A stretch of 64,000 nt of DNA from Lepturacanthus savala (GCA_030544235.1 CM060472.1:24453724-24517723), one strand, 5' to 3'. Numbered from the stretch's first letter, positions 1 through 12,429 are shown. Translations and numbers: made by a program. The notes: generated by a model from the letters alone, not told the origin.

Positions 1-51
1 TATTACTTTTTATATAGATCAGTGTGCAGTGTTAGTTACTGTATCGTAATA

Positions 52-882
52 CACTCACCAGCCACTTTATTAGGTACACCATGCTAGTACCAGGTTGGAC
101 CCCTTTTGCCTTCAGAACTGCCTCAATTCTTCGTGGCATAGATTCAACAAGGTGCTGGAAGCATTCCTCAGAGAGTTTGGTCCATATTGACATGATGGCA
201 TCACACAGTTGGTGCAGATTTGTCGGCTGCACATCCATGATGTGAATCTCCCGTTCCACCACATCCCAAAGATGCTCTATTGGATTGAGATCTGGTGACT
301 GTGGAGGCCATTTGAGTACAGTGAACTCATTGTCATGTTCAAGAAACCAGTCTGAGATGATTCCAGCTTTATGACATGGCACATTATCCTGCTGAAAGTA
401 GCCATCAGAAGTTGGGTACATTGTGGTCATAAAGGGATGGACATGGTCAGCAACAATACTCAGGTAGGCTGTGGCGTTGCAACGATGCCTTTCTATCAGC
501 TCCAACCAGTCTGGCCATTCTCCTCTGACCTCTGGCATCAACAAGGCATTTCCGCCCACAGAACTGCCGCTCACTGGATATTTTGTCTTTTTCGGACCAT
601 TCTCTGTAAACTCTAGAGATGGTTGTGCGTGAAAATCCCAGTAGATCAGCAGTTTCTGAAATACTCAGACCAGCCCTTCTGGCACCAACAACCATGCCAC
701 GTTCAAAGTCACTCAAATCACCTTTCTTCCCCATACTGATGCTCGGTTTGAACTGCAGGAGATTGTCTTGACCATGTCTACATGCCTAAATGCACTGAGT
801 TGCCGCCATGTGATTGGCTGATTAGAAATTAAGTGTTAAAGAGCAGTTAGACAGGTGTGCCTAATAAAGTGGCCGGTGAGTG
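52..882 (-). mobile_element. Internally deleted Tc1-type transposon (copy 1)
   Basis: Terminal inverted repeats begin CACTCACCAGCC and end GGCCGGTGAGTG, flanked by TA on both sides (50-51 and 883-884), the target duplication of Tc1/mariner elements. On the minus strand, 734 down to about 447 encodes the transposase N-terminus (start MGKKGDLSD, with a helix-turn-helix segment around LSISETADLLGFSRTT). A second frame reaching down to about 100 encodes the C-terminus with QQDN and PDLNPIEHLW. About 390 bp present in the copy at 39949-41169 are missing, including the first catalytic Asp, so this copy cannot make active transposase. The call rests on direct comparison of the two copies in this window and on recognised Tc1 motifs. 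Confidence 0.93.
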
Positions 883-884
883 TA

Positions 885-1129
885 TATTTCAGTCCATTTG
901 ACAAGCAGGTTCCAATGCTTTGATTTTGAATTTCAGTTGTGATGCAACCCTGTTCCTTTCCTTTGTATTATGGATAGTGCTCTTGAACAGGTCATCTATC
1001 TGCACCGCCAGCATCTCAACTCAACTGTCAGGGGAACAGTTACAGATTTTACCTGAAGCACCTCACTTTTGAATTTAAATGGCACTTAATCCATATTTCA
1101 TTGAATGTAAGTTCTCCAGGACGGCTATG

Positions 1130-1167
<38 letters not shown>

Positions 1168-1910
1168 TTTCAGGAGGCTCACTGAAGAGAGGACAGCTCC
1201 ACACTCCTCTCTGTTCCTGCCACTCATTTATCTCTCATTAGACTATAGCAATAAAAGGATGTCTGTATTCCTCCTCTGTAATTCCCCCGTGGCTGTTAAC
1301 CTTAGTTAAGTGCCTAGCTGTTTTTTTTTTTTTTCCATCCTACATTATCTCAGGAGGTGAAAGCAGCTCCGGGCCGTGACAGAGAGCTAATCCTGTCACA
1401 CATCAGCAGGCTGTCTGCTTCGTTAATAAAAACATTAACTCACAACAGCTGATCAATAGCTATTGACCCACGCTGAGTGATTTGCTACACCTGCATGATC
1501 GATGAGCCAGGTTAATCCCGCGCGTCGAAACAGAAAGAGATGCGAGGCAGGATGAGCTCAGTCTCCTGTTAATTGAACGAAACCGAAGGTTCTGGTCTCT
1601 GCTTCTACCCACTTTTTTTAAGTGTGAACATCCACTGACATTTAATACATGTGTGGGTGTGTACAATTACACACAGGCTGAGCACACAGCCACACCCCTC
1701 CCCATTACCCACGCACCCACTCACTCACACATGCACGAGACCATCCTCTGCATGACAGCATCTAAAAATATGCATTATTTTACCAGTAGTAAATAAAGAA
1801 AATAGACCACTTTACAGAAAAAGTGAAGAACTTTCCAACATGTCAAGGGAAGTTTCAAGCTTTTCTTCAGACAGTTCACCATTATAGTCATGGCACACTG
1901 AAAAAGCTCA

Positions 1911-1992
<82 letters not shown>

Positions 1993-2210
1993 GTCATAAT
2001 GCAAATCAACAAGGCAGCTCCTGATGTTGAATTTTTATGATGAGCAAACAGACAGTAAAATTGATGCAGACTGATGCATCGTTGAGGTTGTAACAAATAT
2101 TCACGTAAACTCGCAAACACACCGAGGAATACACAGGATGTGCACACACTGACACACATTGGACACACATGCATGCACGCACACACACACACTCACTCAC
2201 AGGGCGCTGA
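885..2210. other. Intergenic sequence upstream of cck
   Basis: I see no gene here. The stretch holds a TG run at about 1135-1164, a T run near 1321-1334, and the long CT/CA tract listed separately. Any distal cck regulatory elements would lie here, but none could be recognised with confidence. Confidence 0.6.
1912..1991. repeat. Compound (CT)n-(CA)n microsatellite
   Basis: A long CT run passes directly into a CA run at about 1967. It lies about 230 bp upstream of the cck TATA box, so length changes would alter promoter spacing. The GA/TC tract could adopt non-B DNA, but that is inference. Confidence 0.95.
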
Positions 2211-2218
2211 GCGGGGAG

Positions 2219-2226
2219 TATAAAAG
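2219..2226 (+). promoter_or_regulatory. TATA box of cck
   Basis: TATAAAAG lies in GC-rich context about 30 bp upstream of the likely transcription start and about 80 bp before the first splice donor. It fits the compact, tissue-restricted promoter expected for a gut/brain peptide gene. Confidence 0.8.
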
Positions 2227-2248
2227 GGGCATCCTTCCTACTCAACAG

Positions 2249-2306
2249 AGAAGTGCTCTCTTCACTCTGACACACTCCTCTAACACACCGAACCTCTTGT
2301 CTAAAG
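2249..2306 (+). other. cck: cck exon 1 (5' untranslated leader)
   Basis: The likely transcription start is about 30 bp below the TATA box. The exon ends CTAAAG followed by GTAAGG, a strong donor. It contains no ATG, so it is wholly untranslated; the start codon lies at the beginning of exon 2, as in other CCK genes. The 5' end is estimated from the TATA spacing only. Confidence 0.7.
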
Positions 2307-2990
2307 GTAAGGAAAACACCGTTTTATCTTTCCATTTCATACATGTTATGATTTTTTTTTTACTTTCACATCTATTTTAAGAGTATAATTTATTTTAACT
2401 ATTGAACATCATGAATATTATTAAGGTTATTCTTATAAAAATGAATGAAAAAATAGAAGGATGGCAGAATTAGTGCATTTTTTGTCAGTTTTATCTTGAA
2501 TATTTATCTATTTATCTCTTTGGTGTTACAGATTTAGTATATTTTGTTCTTAAAAATCTTTTATTAGAATGTATTGACTTGTTTTCATAGTATAGATTTC
2601 ATGAAGCCATTTCAAAAGATGCTTCCTGGAAGCAAACTGGAAATAAGACATTTTTTAAGATGTGACAATCAGGTCATTTCGACCTGCTGAAATTGCGCTC
2701 ATGATATCATCTCAAACAGACCACAGTGACCAAAGAGCTGTTGTGTGACTATGCTGCTCTGATTCATGTGCCTTCTCCGTGCAGCCAGAGTGAACATTAA
2801 CTGTGAACGAGCGGTTATCTTGCTTGATGGGCTCAGTTGTAGTTTTCTCAATGTGGAAGATGACTATTCATTCAGGAGAGGAGAGCGCCTGCAGTAAACC
2901 CAGATTGCACCGTGCATTGGTAAATTTCTCCTTATTAAACTTTCCCTGTGTGCCCCCCCCCCCCCCCCTTTTTTCCCCTCTGTGTTCCAG

Positions 2991-3111
2991 ATGACTGCAG
3001 GGCTGTGTGTGTTTGTCGTGCTGGCAGTTCTGTGTACAAGCTGTTTGGGGCTCCCCTTCTTCTCCCAGCCCCCAGACGAGGGCCGGCGCTTCGTATCCGC
3101 TGCCTCCAAAG
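2991..3111 (+). CDS. cck: cck coding exon 2 (signal peptide)
   Basis: The ATG directly follows the acceptor TGTTCCAG, itself preceded by a run of about 17 C and then T. The exon encodes residues 1-40 plus one base and ends AAAG before GTACGA. An upstream in-frame GTG at 2982 lies in the acceptor and is not a start. Confidence 0.95.
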
Positions 3112-5600
3112 GTACGACTTTGTCACCCCAGGCGTACACAAGCTCTATAATGAACGAGAGGCGTGTTCATTAATATCACAGGGAGCTTTCATATCTGGCA
3201 TCTGCTTCTGTCTATCTTTTCTTTTTTTTTTTTTTTCTCGAAGCTGCTCCGGATCCTTGCCATCTCATCAGATACCATATCTAATCATATATATAAATCC
3301 TTGTATTTTTTCCCCCCTTTTTTAACGTCATGTTCCAAAATTTCTGTTATCTTATTCTAAGAGGGATCCCTCCTCTCTTCCATATCTTTCTTAGGGATTT
3401 TTTTTCCTTAATCCGTTTTGTTCTTGTCTAAGGATTGTACTATTGTACAGACTGAAAAGCCCAATCTGTTCATTTGTGGCTTTACAAATAAAATTGGCTT
3501 GACTGTATGTGTGTTGAGCAGCTCTCCTTGAGGCCGACACCCACACCTTGGGGGAGCCTCACCTTCGACACAGCCGCTCTGCACCCCAAATGAAACCTCT
3601 TCCTCTGGCTGAGGAGGAGTCCCGGGCCAACCTCAGCGAGCTGCTGGCAAGACTCATCTCCTCCAGGAAAGGTGTGTGTGTGTGTAGGTGTATTATACTT
3701 CTGTCTCTAGTTTGCATGTGCTTTGGTGTATATATTAGTTACAGATGTCATCCTACGTTTACTGGTCTATACTGTATGTGTATGTGTGTGTGTCTGTGTG
3801 TGTGTGTGTGTGTGTGCACATAAAAAAAACAACAACATTATTTGCAACATAGATTCATTCATTTTCAAAGACAAGTGCTTTCCCCAGATTTCTCTTCCCC
3901 ACAGTACTGCTAATTGCTGGAATCAGTGCACAGCCAGCCTTGTAAAATGAATTAGTGGTTCTGAAAAGCTTTTGTGGTCTAAAAGAGCATGTATTAGCGT
4001 GCACAGCCTTTTCCGGTTCAGCCGTGAGCAGCCATTCTCCACATACTGTCTTCACTTTTCACACTTTTCTCCTTGTTTGACTCCCGGGTTGCTCGGTTTC
4101 ACCCCTCTGCTATGCTGAGAGAGCCCCGTCGTAGCTCCTCACATCCAGCGTTCGGATCGCTCAGGCGATGTGACAGGACAGAGGAGTATCTGGGCTTTCA
4201 CAGTACACTACGCAACATGCATACACTTTGAAGATCTGAGTCGCATGCTTGGCTCATGGATATAGAAACCGACTCCCTGTGTATGTGAACTCATGGGATC
4301 AGGAAAGGACAAAAATTCATCTGAGGACATTTTCTGCATCATCAACTTAATTGGTTAATGATTTGTTTGCTTAAAATAATGAAAGTAAAAGTGAAATAAA
4401 ACTGAAAATGTTCGAGATTGTTCTTTCAACATCTTGAAAACAGGAATCCTTGTTTAACATTCACTCATATTCCCACAGACAGACATACGTGCATCAGAAT
4501 TCTAGTTAAATGTATTTTGTTGCAGGGATGCTCAGCTCAAACTTGTGAACAGATAAAGGCAGACTTCATCCAGACACTGAAGTCTATAAAGTGTCGAAGG
4601 CCACATTAAAATAATGTGTGCACATATTTATATAGATGTAATATCTCAGGGTACGTATGCGTGTGTGTTTGTGGGCGTCTGTACTTGTGCGCTCGCTGTT
4701 CACTTGCATGTTTTGGTGTAGGAGGTGTTGTTGTCCAGCCTTCTGCAGCCAATCTTCTCAGCACACCAGGGAACTGCAACGTGTTTTTGGGTGTATGTGT
4801 TTGTGTGCGTGCGTGCATGTGCGTATGCATGTGCACGTTGTGTAGGAGGATGTGGGTGGGGTGAAAGCAGCATCTCCGTGAGCGATTTCTATCCAATTGG
4901 ATCGATATCCTGCTTCGCTTGACTTAAAATGCTAGAGATTCATAGATTCAAATCCAGTTTTTTTTTTTTTTTAAACAAGATGGGAGGTCAGAGAAAGATG
5001 CACGATGGCACAAAGGAAGAGACCCTAAAGTGAGTTCTACATGCAGGGATGCCACCAATACTGGGGAATTTAAATGATTGCAGGTGAAAAAAGCCATACT
5101 GTCCAATAATCAATAATGAATCATTAGTTATAAAGTCTCAATCTCTGGAAGGCAAGAAAAATAAAGTGAAACGGTTATGAACTCAGCTCCATTAAGTGCC
5201 ATTAGTAAATGCCATTAGAGATTAGAAAAAGATTAGATTAGATTAGAGATTAGAAGAAAGTCAAACCCAGAACAAATTGTACAAGTGTTGAGATTATTTT
5301 ATAATAAAAAACATAAATCAATAGAATTGCATTTCAATGCCCGACCACTATAAAGTGGTTGGTTGTCTCTTTTCCTCCTCTGCCCACTGGTTCTGTCACC
5401 TCCATCTCCTCCTCGCTCTCCTCCATGCATACCAACAACCTCCTCTCTCCACGTCTCTGCCAGGTTCTGTGCGTAGAAACTCCACGGTGAACAGCAAAGG
5501 CAACGCACTGAGTAAGAACCACCGGATAGAGGACAGGGACTATTTGGGGTGGATGGATTTCGGCCGCCGCAGCGCAGAGGACTATGAGTACTCCTCGTAA
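2991..5600 (+). CDS. cck: Preprocholecystokinin (three coding exons)
   Basis: Joining 2991-3111, 3522-3671 and 5464-5600 gives one open frame of 135 residues; every junction has GT-AG signals and matching phase (1). Residues 1-20 form a signal peptide (hydrophobic FVVLAVLC). Residues 116-123 are DYLGWMDF, the CCK-8 core with the Leu seen in many teleosts. It is preceded by Arg115, and GRR (124-126) supplies amidation and dibasic cleavage. The tail SAEDYEYSS has acidic residues beside tyrosines, typical sulfation context. The product is a secreted neuroendocrine peptide acting on CCK receptors in digestion, satiety and brain signalling. Gastrin is the other family member with a similar tail, but the DYxGWMDF spacing with Tyr seven residues from the amidated Phe, and linkage to trak1, identify CCK. 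Whether it is the a or b fish paralogue cannot be decided here. Confidence 0.97.
3522..3671 (+). CDS. cck: cck coding exon 3 (propeptide spacer)
   Basis: It encodes residues 41-90, including HSRSAPQMKPLPL and the helix-like SRANLSELLARLISSRK with several basic cleavage sites used to generate longer CCK forms. Acceptor AGCAG at 3521; donor GTGTGT at 3672 runs into a short TG tract. Confidence 0.94.
5464..5600 (+). CDS. cck: cck coding exon 4 (CCK-8 and C-terminal peptide)
   Basis: Acceptor CTCTGCCAG ends at 5463. The exon carries the bioactive octapeptide, the GRR amidation/cleavage site and the short acidic tail, and ends with TAA at 5598-5600. Confidence 0.96.
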
Positions 5601-5875
5601 AGGCTCTCTGCCCTCCATACGAGCATATGAGAAAAAGAGAAAAAAAAAAAAAACATGCAAGCTGGCTCCTCACTGTCTCACAATAAGAGTCTATTTATGA
5701 TGTATTTGTTGTACATTTGTTTGTAAAACTATAATAATGCAATATACATATGCCAAATTTTGCAGAAAAGCTCTCACTGTCCATGGTTTGTTTGTTTCTG
5801 GTTCCCTCTGGTTTCATTTTCATTTTTTGGGTGGAAAGGATCGGTATAATATCAGGGTCTGTTGAGACTGGGCTG

Positions 5876-5881
5876 AATAAA
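5876..5881 (+). terminator. cck polyadenylation signal
   Basis: AATAAA lies 276 bases after the cck stop codon, giving a 3' UTR of about 300 bases. A run of A at 5640-5653 is inside the UTR. Confidence 0.8.
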
Positions 5882-5899
5882 GAATGAAAATATTACTCT

Positions 5900-7253
5900 C
5901 TGCATGCAAGTTCTTCAAATGCAGTGCATGCCACTTAAAGCAGATCCCTTCATTAGCTTCATTCAAATCATTCTAGTATGAAAAGAATACATCACAAAAC
6001 AGAATCAGGGCGACAGCTCATTATGCACACATACAAAAGTCATTTTGGTGAAGGTTTTTGAGGGCAAAAATCTTTTGGGAAATAAAGAAGATATAAATAA
6101 ATAATCGTTAATCGCTCGACTTAATATTTGATTGCGTGCCATCTTTGTTGCTTATTTACCAACATTAATGGTCATAGTCTTTTTTCTGTTCGACAAGAAA
6201 AATCCTTCATTTAGATTATTTCTTTCCTTTCATTGATTCACTCCACAAAGTCAGACGGAATATCAAATTCAAATGTGGAAGGGGGATTTTGTGGAAGCAC
6301 ATTTATTGAGGAAAATGCAATAAAAAATATTCATGGAGTCTAACTTCTTCAATTTGGAATGAGATGGATCACAGTTTATCACCTGAATCCTCCTGAAAGG
6401 GCTTCATGTTGATCTTTTTTTGACAATCTAGATGTATTTCACAATTTTGGAGCTGTGCAGGACAAACTCATATTAACCAAGATTTCTTTACTTTATTTGA
6501 TGGGACTACCCTCTGAAGACTTGTTACTTCCCTCTCTCCTCCCTTTAAATTACTGTATAGATAATTGCTTCTTAAGAAGCAATTATCTATACAGATAATT
6601 GTATTTTGTTAGAATGGATTAAGGAAACCCCTTCCGCTGTTGCCTTTTGCTGCAAATATATCTTTAACATGGGGAGGTCACATACACACATACAGTACAT
6701 TGCATAATTTTCTGCAGCGTCAAAATGATGAAAGCAAAAATCATATAGCCTACATTAAAAAAAAACTGAGAAAACGAAACTGATATCAACTGAATAATTG
6801 AACCAGGCTTAATATAAATCCTAATAATTGCTAAAGCCATCATCAGCATCAGGATTTATTTTAAGGCTCCACAATAGAGACAATAGCAGCCTTTTAGAGG
6901 AGCCTATATTTTGGGGTTATTAGAAAATCTGTGCTTAAATTTCAATTGAATTGACACATTTTTTAAAATTCTAAATACTAAATGGTCATGATTATCTGGT
7001 AAGAAGCAACTCCCACCAAAGCTACAGGCTGCGAAGTTCAACCTTCTGAAGGTTAGTAAAGGGAAAGAGGCTAAATCCACTGTGGTGGTAAATTGTGACA
7101 AAGCATCCAATTATGCTGCTCCTGGCCCTCAAAGTAAGAGATTCAGAGGGAGAGGTGGATAGAGAGATCGATGAGCAAAGCATGCTCTGTAATTTAATGA
7201 AGAGAAGTGGTTTTGGATGCCTTACAGTGTAAAAGAGGAGGTTAGTTGTGAAT

Positions 7254-7284
<31 letters not shown>

Positions 7285-8330
7285 GCATGCATTGGGCATT
7301 GATGTTACTGGATTGGAATTGAAGTCTTACTTGAATCAGGAATTTACTGATAGAGTTTTGGGAATTGACTCAAACATTCTGTTTAAAGAGCTGAGGCTGA
7401 ACGACTTCATAAGTAAATACTCTGGAGGTTTCACGGTTTTAGCGGGGCTGCCAGTAAACATCTCCACTGTGTCTGTGCATCATCACATGTTCGGACCCCT
7501 GCTCGGAGTGAAGGCTAAAAGGCAAAGGAAGGACAAAGGGGGGTATCTTCTTCTATGTTAACATTTAAGCTCTCACACATGCATTAGTGCTCTGGGTGTG
7601 TGTGCTAATGGGTGAAGCCACTCACTTCTAAAAGGAAAACGAACACCAAGAGTGTATCTGTGATGAAGATCCAGCAACATTGTCAAGCAGATGGCCACGG
7701 TCCATCTATGAAACTGGCTGGACATACTGTCTTTTATTCTCTGTCCTGTCTATTTACAGAAACCCAATATAAACTTCAGACAACCCAAAGATATGGCAAT
7801 CATGAACATGTGACACAACAGCATTTTTTTTTCCAAATGTAGGAAATTTACACGCATTTTAAACTTCAACCGACCTGAATCAATTGTAATGTGCTGTGAT
7901 TGAGCATTCTGGAAAACTAGTTATAAAATGAGCAGTAAATGTAAATGGTAAATGGTGGGAAATGTGCAGATTTAACCAAACCTACAGAAACAAGACTATA
8001 GGAGTGGTTGCTTGTGGCTGTCTGATGCTGCAAATTCCAGATCACAATGTGGCTGTTTGAGGCTGCAAATTCCAGATCACAATTCTGAGTGATGCTTAGC
8101 AGCTGTAATATTTGACTTGTAGTCTGTCTTAGTTTAGCTCGTAAGCAACATTGCACTGATGGGCATATTTTTTGCTGTTGGTAATGAATAAAAGTATTAG
8201 ACGATAAATAGAGGGATCAATAAAGTTAATCCTGGAGAAAACATCAACAGTGGTTTGGCAAGTGTTACACAAAGCTCATAATAGAACAGGATAACTACCA
8301 ATGCCAGAAACCCTTACCAAACTTTATTGA
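5900..8330. other. Intergenic sequence between cck and trak1, part 1
   Basis: No gene is seen. It contains the 42-bp palindrome at 6553-6594, a GT run at about 7254-7281, and a direct duplication of about 36 bp near 8014-8083. The open frame at 7217-7561 is mostly translated microsatellite and unique AT-rich sequence and is not supported. Confidence 0.6.
6553..6594. repeat. 42-bp perfect palindrome
   Basis: Two 21-base arms (CTGTATAGATAATTGCTTCTT and its exact reverse complement) meet with no spacer. Perfect palindromes without a loop are usually unstable in genomes, so this is either young or maintained. Confidence 0.97.
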
Positions 8331-8339
8331 GTGTCCTTG

Positions 8340-8690
8340 TTGTTTCTACGTCAGAGAGGGCCTGACCTAGCACTGCCAGTGTCAAGGAAGCCAAAGCAGA
8401 GATTGTTCCACCTCAGAAGCTTGAGAAAATTGCATCACTGCCTGGTAGAGAAACAGCCCTGCAAAGAGTGGTGGATTCAGCTGAACGCATAGTAGTCAGA
8501 GCTCTACCCTGCCCTGAGAACATTTACACCAGGCACTGTGGAATAAGGCAGAGAGAGTCATTAAAGATCCCAGCCAGCCTGATAATGGCCTTCCCCCCTG
8601 CTGTGGTCTGAACCAGGCCACGACTAAAAGGCTCAGGAGCTTCTACCCTCATAGCATTAGGGACCTAAGGTCACTGCTTGGCTAGCAGTC
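8340..8690 (+). mobile_element. Decayed LINE 3'-end fragment
   Basis: A plus-strand reading near 8560-8670 gives an IKDPSQPDN segment followed by TTKRLRSFYPHSI, resembling the conserved end of fish CR1/Rex/L2-type reverse transcriptase ORFs (a KDPSHP block, then RLRSF). Frames are broken. Assignment is from memory of the motif and is tentative. Confidence 0.4.
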
Positions 8691-8944
8691 TCAGATTTAA
8701 AGCTGGAGTGAAGATATTGTGTGAAACTAGACCACCTAGGGCCATTGGTACCAACCATGTAATGGAATGAACACTGCTCCTACACTCGGAAAGAAAATGG
8801 TTCCTTTGAACTCGCTCAGTGTTTCATGTATGAATCCAAAACTTTCCTGTTCTTTAGGGTTAGGCTTGTTTCCTTGTTGAAATCCAACTGGCACGTGAAC
8901 ACGAAACAAATTTACTGTTGATTATTATCATGTACTGTATATTC

Positions 8945-9110
8945 AGTGGTAGATGAAGTACTCCGATTTATTTGTGTAAATGTAGAAATACTCAATAACA
9001 AGTAAAAAAATAAAATATTTAAGTAAATTTACAGAAGTATAATTAATTAATTAATGTACTTAAAGTATCAAAATATATATTATTATTACTATCATTCTAC
9101 TTATTTTAAT
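8945..9110 (+). mobile_element. Fish MITE-like fragment (left-end type)
   Basis: CAGTGGTAGATGAAGTACTC followed by repeated AAGTA and ACTTAAAGTATCAAAA resembles the left end of an abundant teleost non-autonomous element whose right end reads GTAAATGTACTTAGTTAC. Such a right end is present at 15640-15692. Recognition is from memory. Confidence 0.45.
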
Positions 9111-11149
9111 CACAATATATATATGTAAGTGCATTTAAGTGTTTCAGTGTTGAGTCAATTTTACTTTGGCTTTCGATGCTTTGGGTACATTAATAATAAA
9201 AGCATTGCAACATATTTCAGACAAAGTGCAATTTAATAGAATACAAATAAAAAGAATATTGTATGATACCTTTCATAGACAATTCAATGCATTTCATAGA
9301 TAATAATAATAATAATCATTTATTATAATTATTTAATGATGACTACACTAATAGTAATAATTATTTTAATAAAAAACAAATAAAATGAGCAACAATGACG
9401 GTAGCCGCTCAAACTTTAGGTGTATTCAGGGTATTTGTGTCGTTCCTGAAGTGATGTACAGTGCCATTAATTAATTTTTGTCATGGACATCAAGTTTTAT
9501 GACTGTGGTTCACAAGTTTCTTCATGCTTTTGACCATCATGCTAAATGAGAAACATATTCAACTACAGGCTTCATGGACAAATAACCCATCAGGATCTGT
9601 CCCTCCACAGCTTGAGACGGGTAATTTATCAATTTGGCAGACGTTCCAAGGGATCCATATTAATGTAATGTTGTTCATGGTCTATGCCTGACAGATTTCG
9701 ACAATTGAATGGACTGTTGTGCTTATGATGACTTACACAGTAAAATGATATCCACATGTTTGGTGCAGGGTAAAACTATTAGACTGAGAAGCAACGTTAT
9801 TGTTGCAGGTTCCAGGTGGAAGGGCACGCTCACAGATTATTGTCTGTTTTAGTCGGAGAAATGAAGAGCAAAAGTTAAGTTCCAGCTCTCGTGTGAATTT
9901 ATGAACAATATGACGACACAAAATAACAGCCGCCCATAAGGCTACTACTGTTAGCTACATCGGCTAAGTTAAGCTAACACTCATGTATCGTTAACATCGA
10001 AACTGTTCATGTGATAAACATACGCCAGGGACATGATGACAATTTGCTCCCAAACAGGTTAATGTACCAGATAAATACATTTAAAATAATACAAATGTGA
10101 CCACTCTTTCTCAGTTTTAAACAGTGAGATATAGTCGATTGGCAGTTTTGCAAACCATGGACAATTGTACTTACTTATTTGCAAAGCTGTACTAAGGAGA
10201 TTCAAATTTGCTGGAAGGAATGAGAAATTCACATGAGTGCCAGTGCCCAGTGGTTTGGAGGTTTGCACATATTCATTCCCATTTGAGAAATGAGCCAAAG
10301 CATAAAAAAAACTGTAATTTTATACAGAACATTGTGATTTTGTTTGTGTCCATGAAGTATAATGGTGAGCTAATGCAGCTTTAATCGACTTTAACCATTA
10401 CATTAATGGTAATTAACTTAATCAACAATAAAATCTAACATGACTGCGATATTCTTCCTTTATCAAGTCAGTCTGTTAAATCATTACCATAAATGGAGGA
10501 AACAAGAATGAATCTCCCACTTTCCCAACATTGGTCTGAACTTCTATATGAATAAATATATCATGACAGAAAACAACATATGGTTATTTCATTTGTGTGT
10601 CAAGGTGAAATAATAAAATAGTGTTTTTATGTTATATGAAATTAAAGACAAAATAAAACAAATTAACTTCTCACCAATGGGAAGACCCTCATTTTAGCTA
10701 TTTCTATTTCATATGTTCCAAATTGAGCACAACAGTACTCGCTTCAAAAATGTATTCATGAATTGGAAATTCAACTTATTCCTTCCATTCATTCCTTGGG
10801 GAAAGAATGTCAGCAGGGAAGGAACCAGGCTTCTGATTGACAACTTGTCCTCTGAGCAGGGTGGAGCAGGTGGGGCAGCATAATCAGGCTTCTTTAAGGC
10901 CTCCACCAGAAGAGCCTCAATCTCTTTCTCTCTCTCTGTCCCTCTTTTGGGCCTATTTTCTTCCTGGAAAAGGCACATTTTGTGAAATCACTGCATTGCA
11001 TAAATGTAATAGTTAAAATAATTGTAAATAGTAAAATTCATATATGTCATAGGGGCCCACCTCATGCATTGTGGGATTAGTGTCTTATTCTTTTATTATT
11101 TATTTTGATTTTTCTGTATTATTGCTATTTATGCAAATAATAATGATAG

Positions 11150-11181
<32 letters not shown>

Positions 11182-11285
11182 TTGTCACACCTAAATAATT
11201 TAGATCATGTAAACAAATTAAATATTAGCCAAGACAACACAAGTGAACACTAAATTAAACACTTATTAAATTATCAAACAAATCT
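9110..11285. other. AT-rich intergenic sequence
   Basis: No gene is seen. AT-rich DNA has several short frames with no recognisable protein features. A CA run is at about 11151-11180. Confidence 0.5.
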
Positions 11286-11289
11286 AAAC

Positions 11290-12060
11290 CAGTCCAAATG
11301 GCCCAGTGTGAAAAAGTGATAGGACTCCAGCGAACCACATTGCTATTATCCACAAAAGGCGAAAACATGGAACAGTGGTGAATCTTCCCAGTAGTGGCCG
11401 GCCAACCAAAATTACCCCAAGAGCACAGCGACGAATCATCCAATAGGTCACAAAAGTTCCCACAACAGCATCCAAAGAACTGCAGGCCTCACTTGCCTCA
11501 GTTAAGGTCAATGTTCATAACTCCACCATAAGAAAAAGACAAAAATGGTCTGCATGGCAGAGGTCCAAGACGAAAAATACTGCTGACCAAAAAGAACAGC
11601 TTGGCTCAGTTTTGCCAGAAAACATCTTGATGATCCCCAAGACCTTTGGGAAAATACTTTTATTTATAAATAAATTATATATATTATATTATTATAAATT
11701 ACATCTGGCTTCAGGACCTGGAAGATTTCCTGTGATAATTAGAACCATGAATTCTGCTGTCTACCAAAAAGTCATCAAGGAGAATGTCCAGCAATCTGTT
11801 TGGGACCTTAAGCTAAACTTTGGTTCTGTAGCAGGACACAACAGCAAATCCACCTCTGAATGGCTGAAGAAAAACAAAATGAAGAATGTGTGTGTTCAGA
11901 CTAGTGTTCTAGTCAAAGTCCTGACCTGAATCTTATTGAGATACTGTGGCATGACCTTAAAAGGCAGTTCATGCTTGAAAACTCTCCAATGTGTCTAAAT
12001 TACAACAATTCTGCAAAGATTTCTCCTTTGCGAAAGTTATCGCAAAAGCTTGATTTCAGC
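11290..12060 (+). mobile_element. Decayed Tc1-type transposon, second family
   Basis: Broken frames encode Tc1 transposase pieces in the correct order: a GTVVNLPS-like region near 11370, ASLASVKVNVHNSTIRK-like residues near 11490, RTMNSAVYQKVIKENVQ near 11740, and SKSTSEWLKKNKMK near 11850, followed by a remnant of the NPIEMLWHDLK motif at about 11930-11960. Frameshifts, an AT insertion around 11660-11700 and deletions remove function. It differs from the CACTCACC-ended family at 52 and 39949. Confidence 0.8.
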
Positions 12061-12079
12061 TGTTGTTTCAGCATGTTGC

Positions 12080-12240
12080 GGCATAGGTACTGCTAATGCT
12101 AATGCTAACTGTTATACAAGCAGCACCACGGGGCCCCTAAAGGACTTGCGCTGCTTGTGTTCCTGACTCTCCACAGTTCTGAAGCGCAATCTGATTCAGC
12201 ACTGGTAATGCCAATGCTAATGCTAACTGTTACAACAACA
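12080..12240. repeat. Direct repeat with CTAATGCTAATGCTAACTGTTA core
   Basis: The motif TGCTAATGCTAACTGTTA followed by a CA-rich end with AGCAC occurs at about 12092 and again at about 12212. The spacing is about 120 bp. Confidence 0.7.
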
Positions 12241-12429
12241 GCACAGGTTTCGATCTGAAATCTCACTCCCCTTCGCATGAATGCACACTCGCTTTTTTCC
12301 CTGTTCTCTGTGCAGCTTATTGTCATTAGTTAAATCTGTGTTCTTCTTCCAACAAAACCACTGTTTCTACTAATCAGTGAAGACCAGAAGACCACAAGAA
12401 GTGCATTTATCACTAAAAAGCAATCAGAC

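Noticed and set aside
1775..2275. Minus-strand frames rich in Cys-Val and Arg-Glu
   Set aside because: They are translations of the CT/CA microsatellites.
7217..7561. 114-residue plus-strand frame downstream of cck
   Set aside because: Its N-terminal part is a translated GT repeat, no known motifs, no splice or polyA support.
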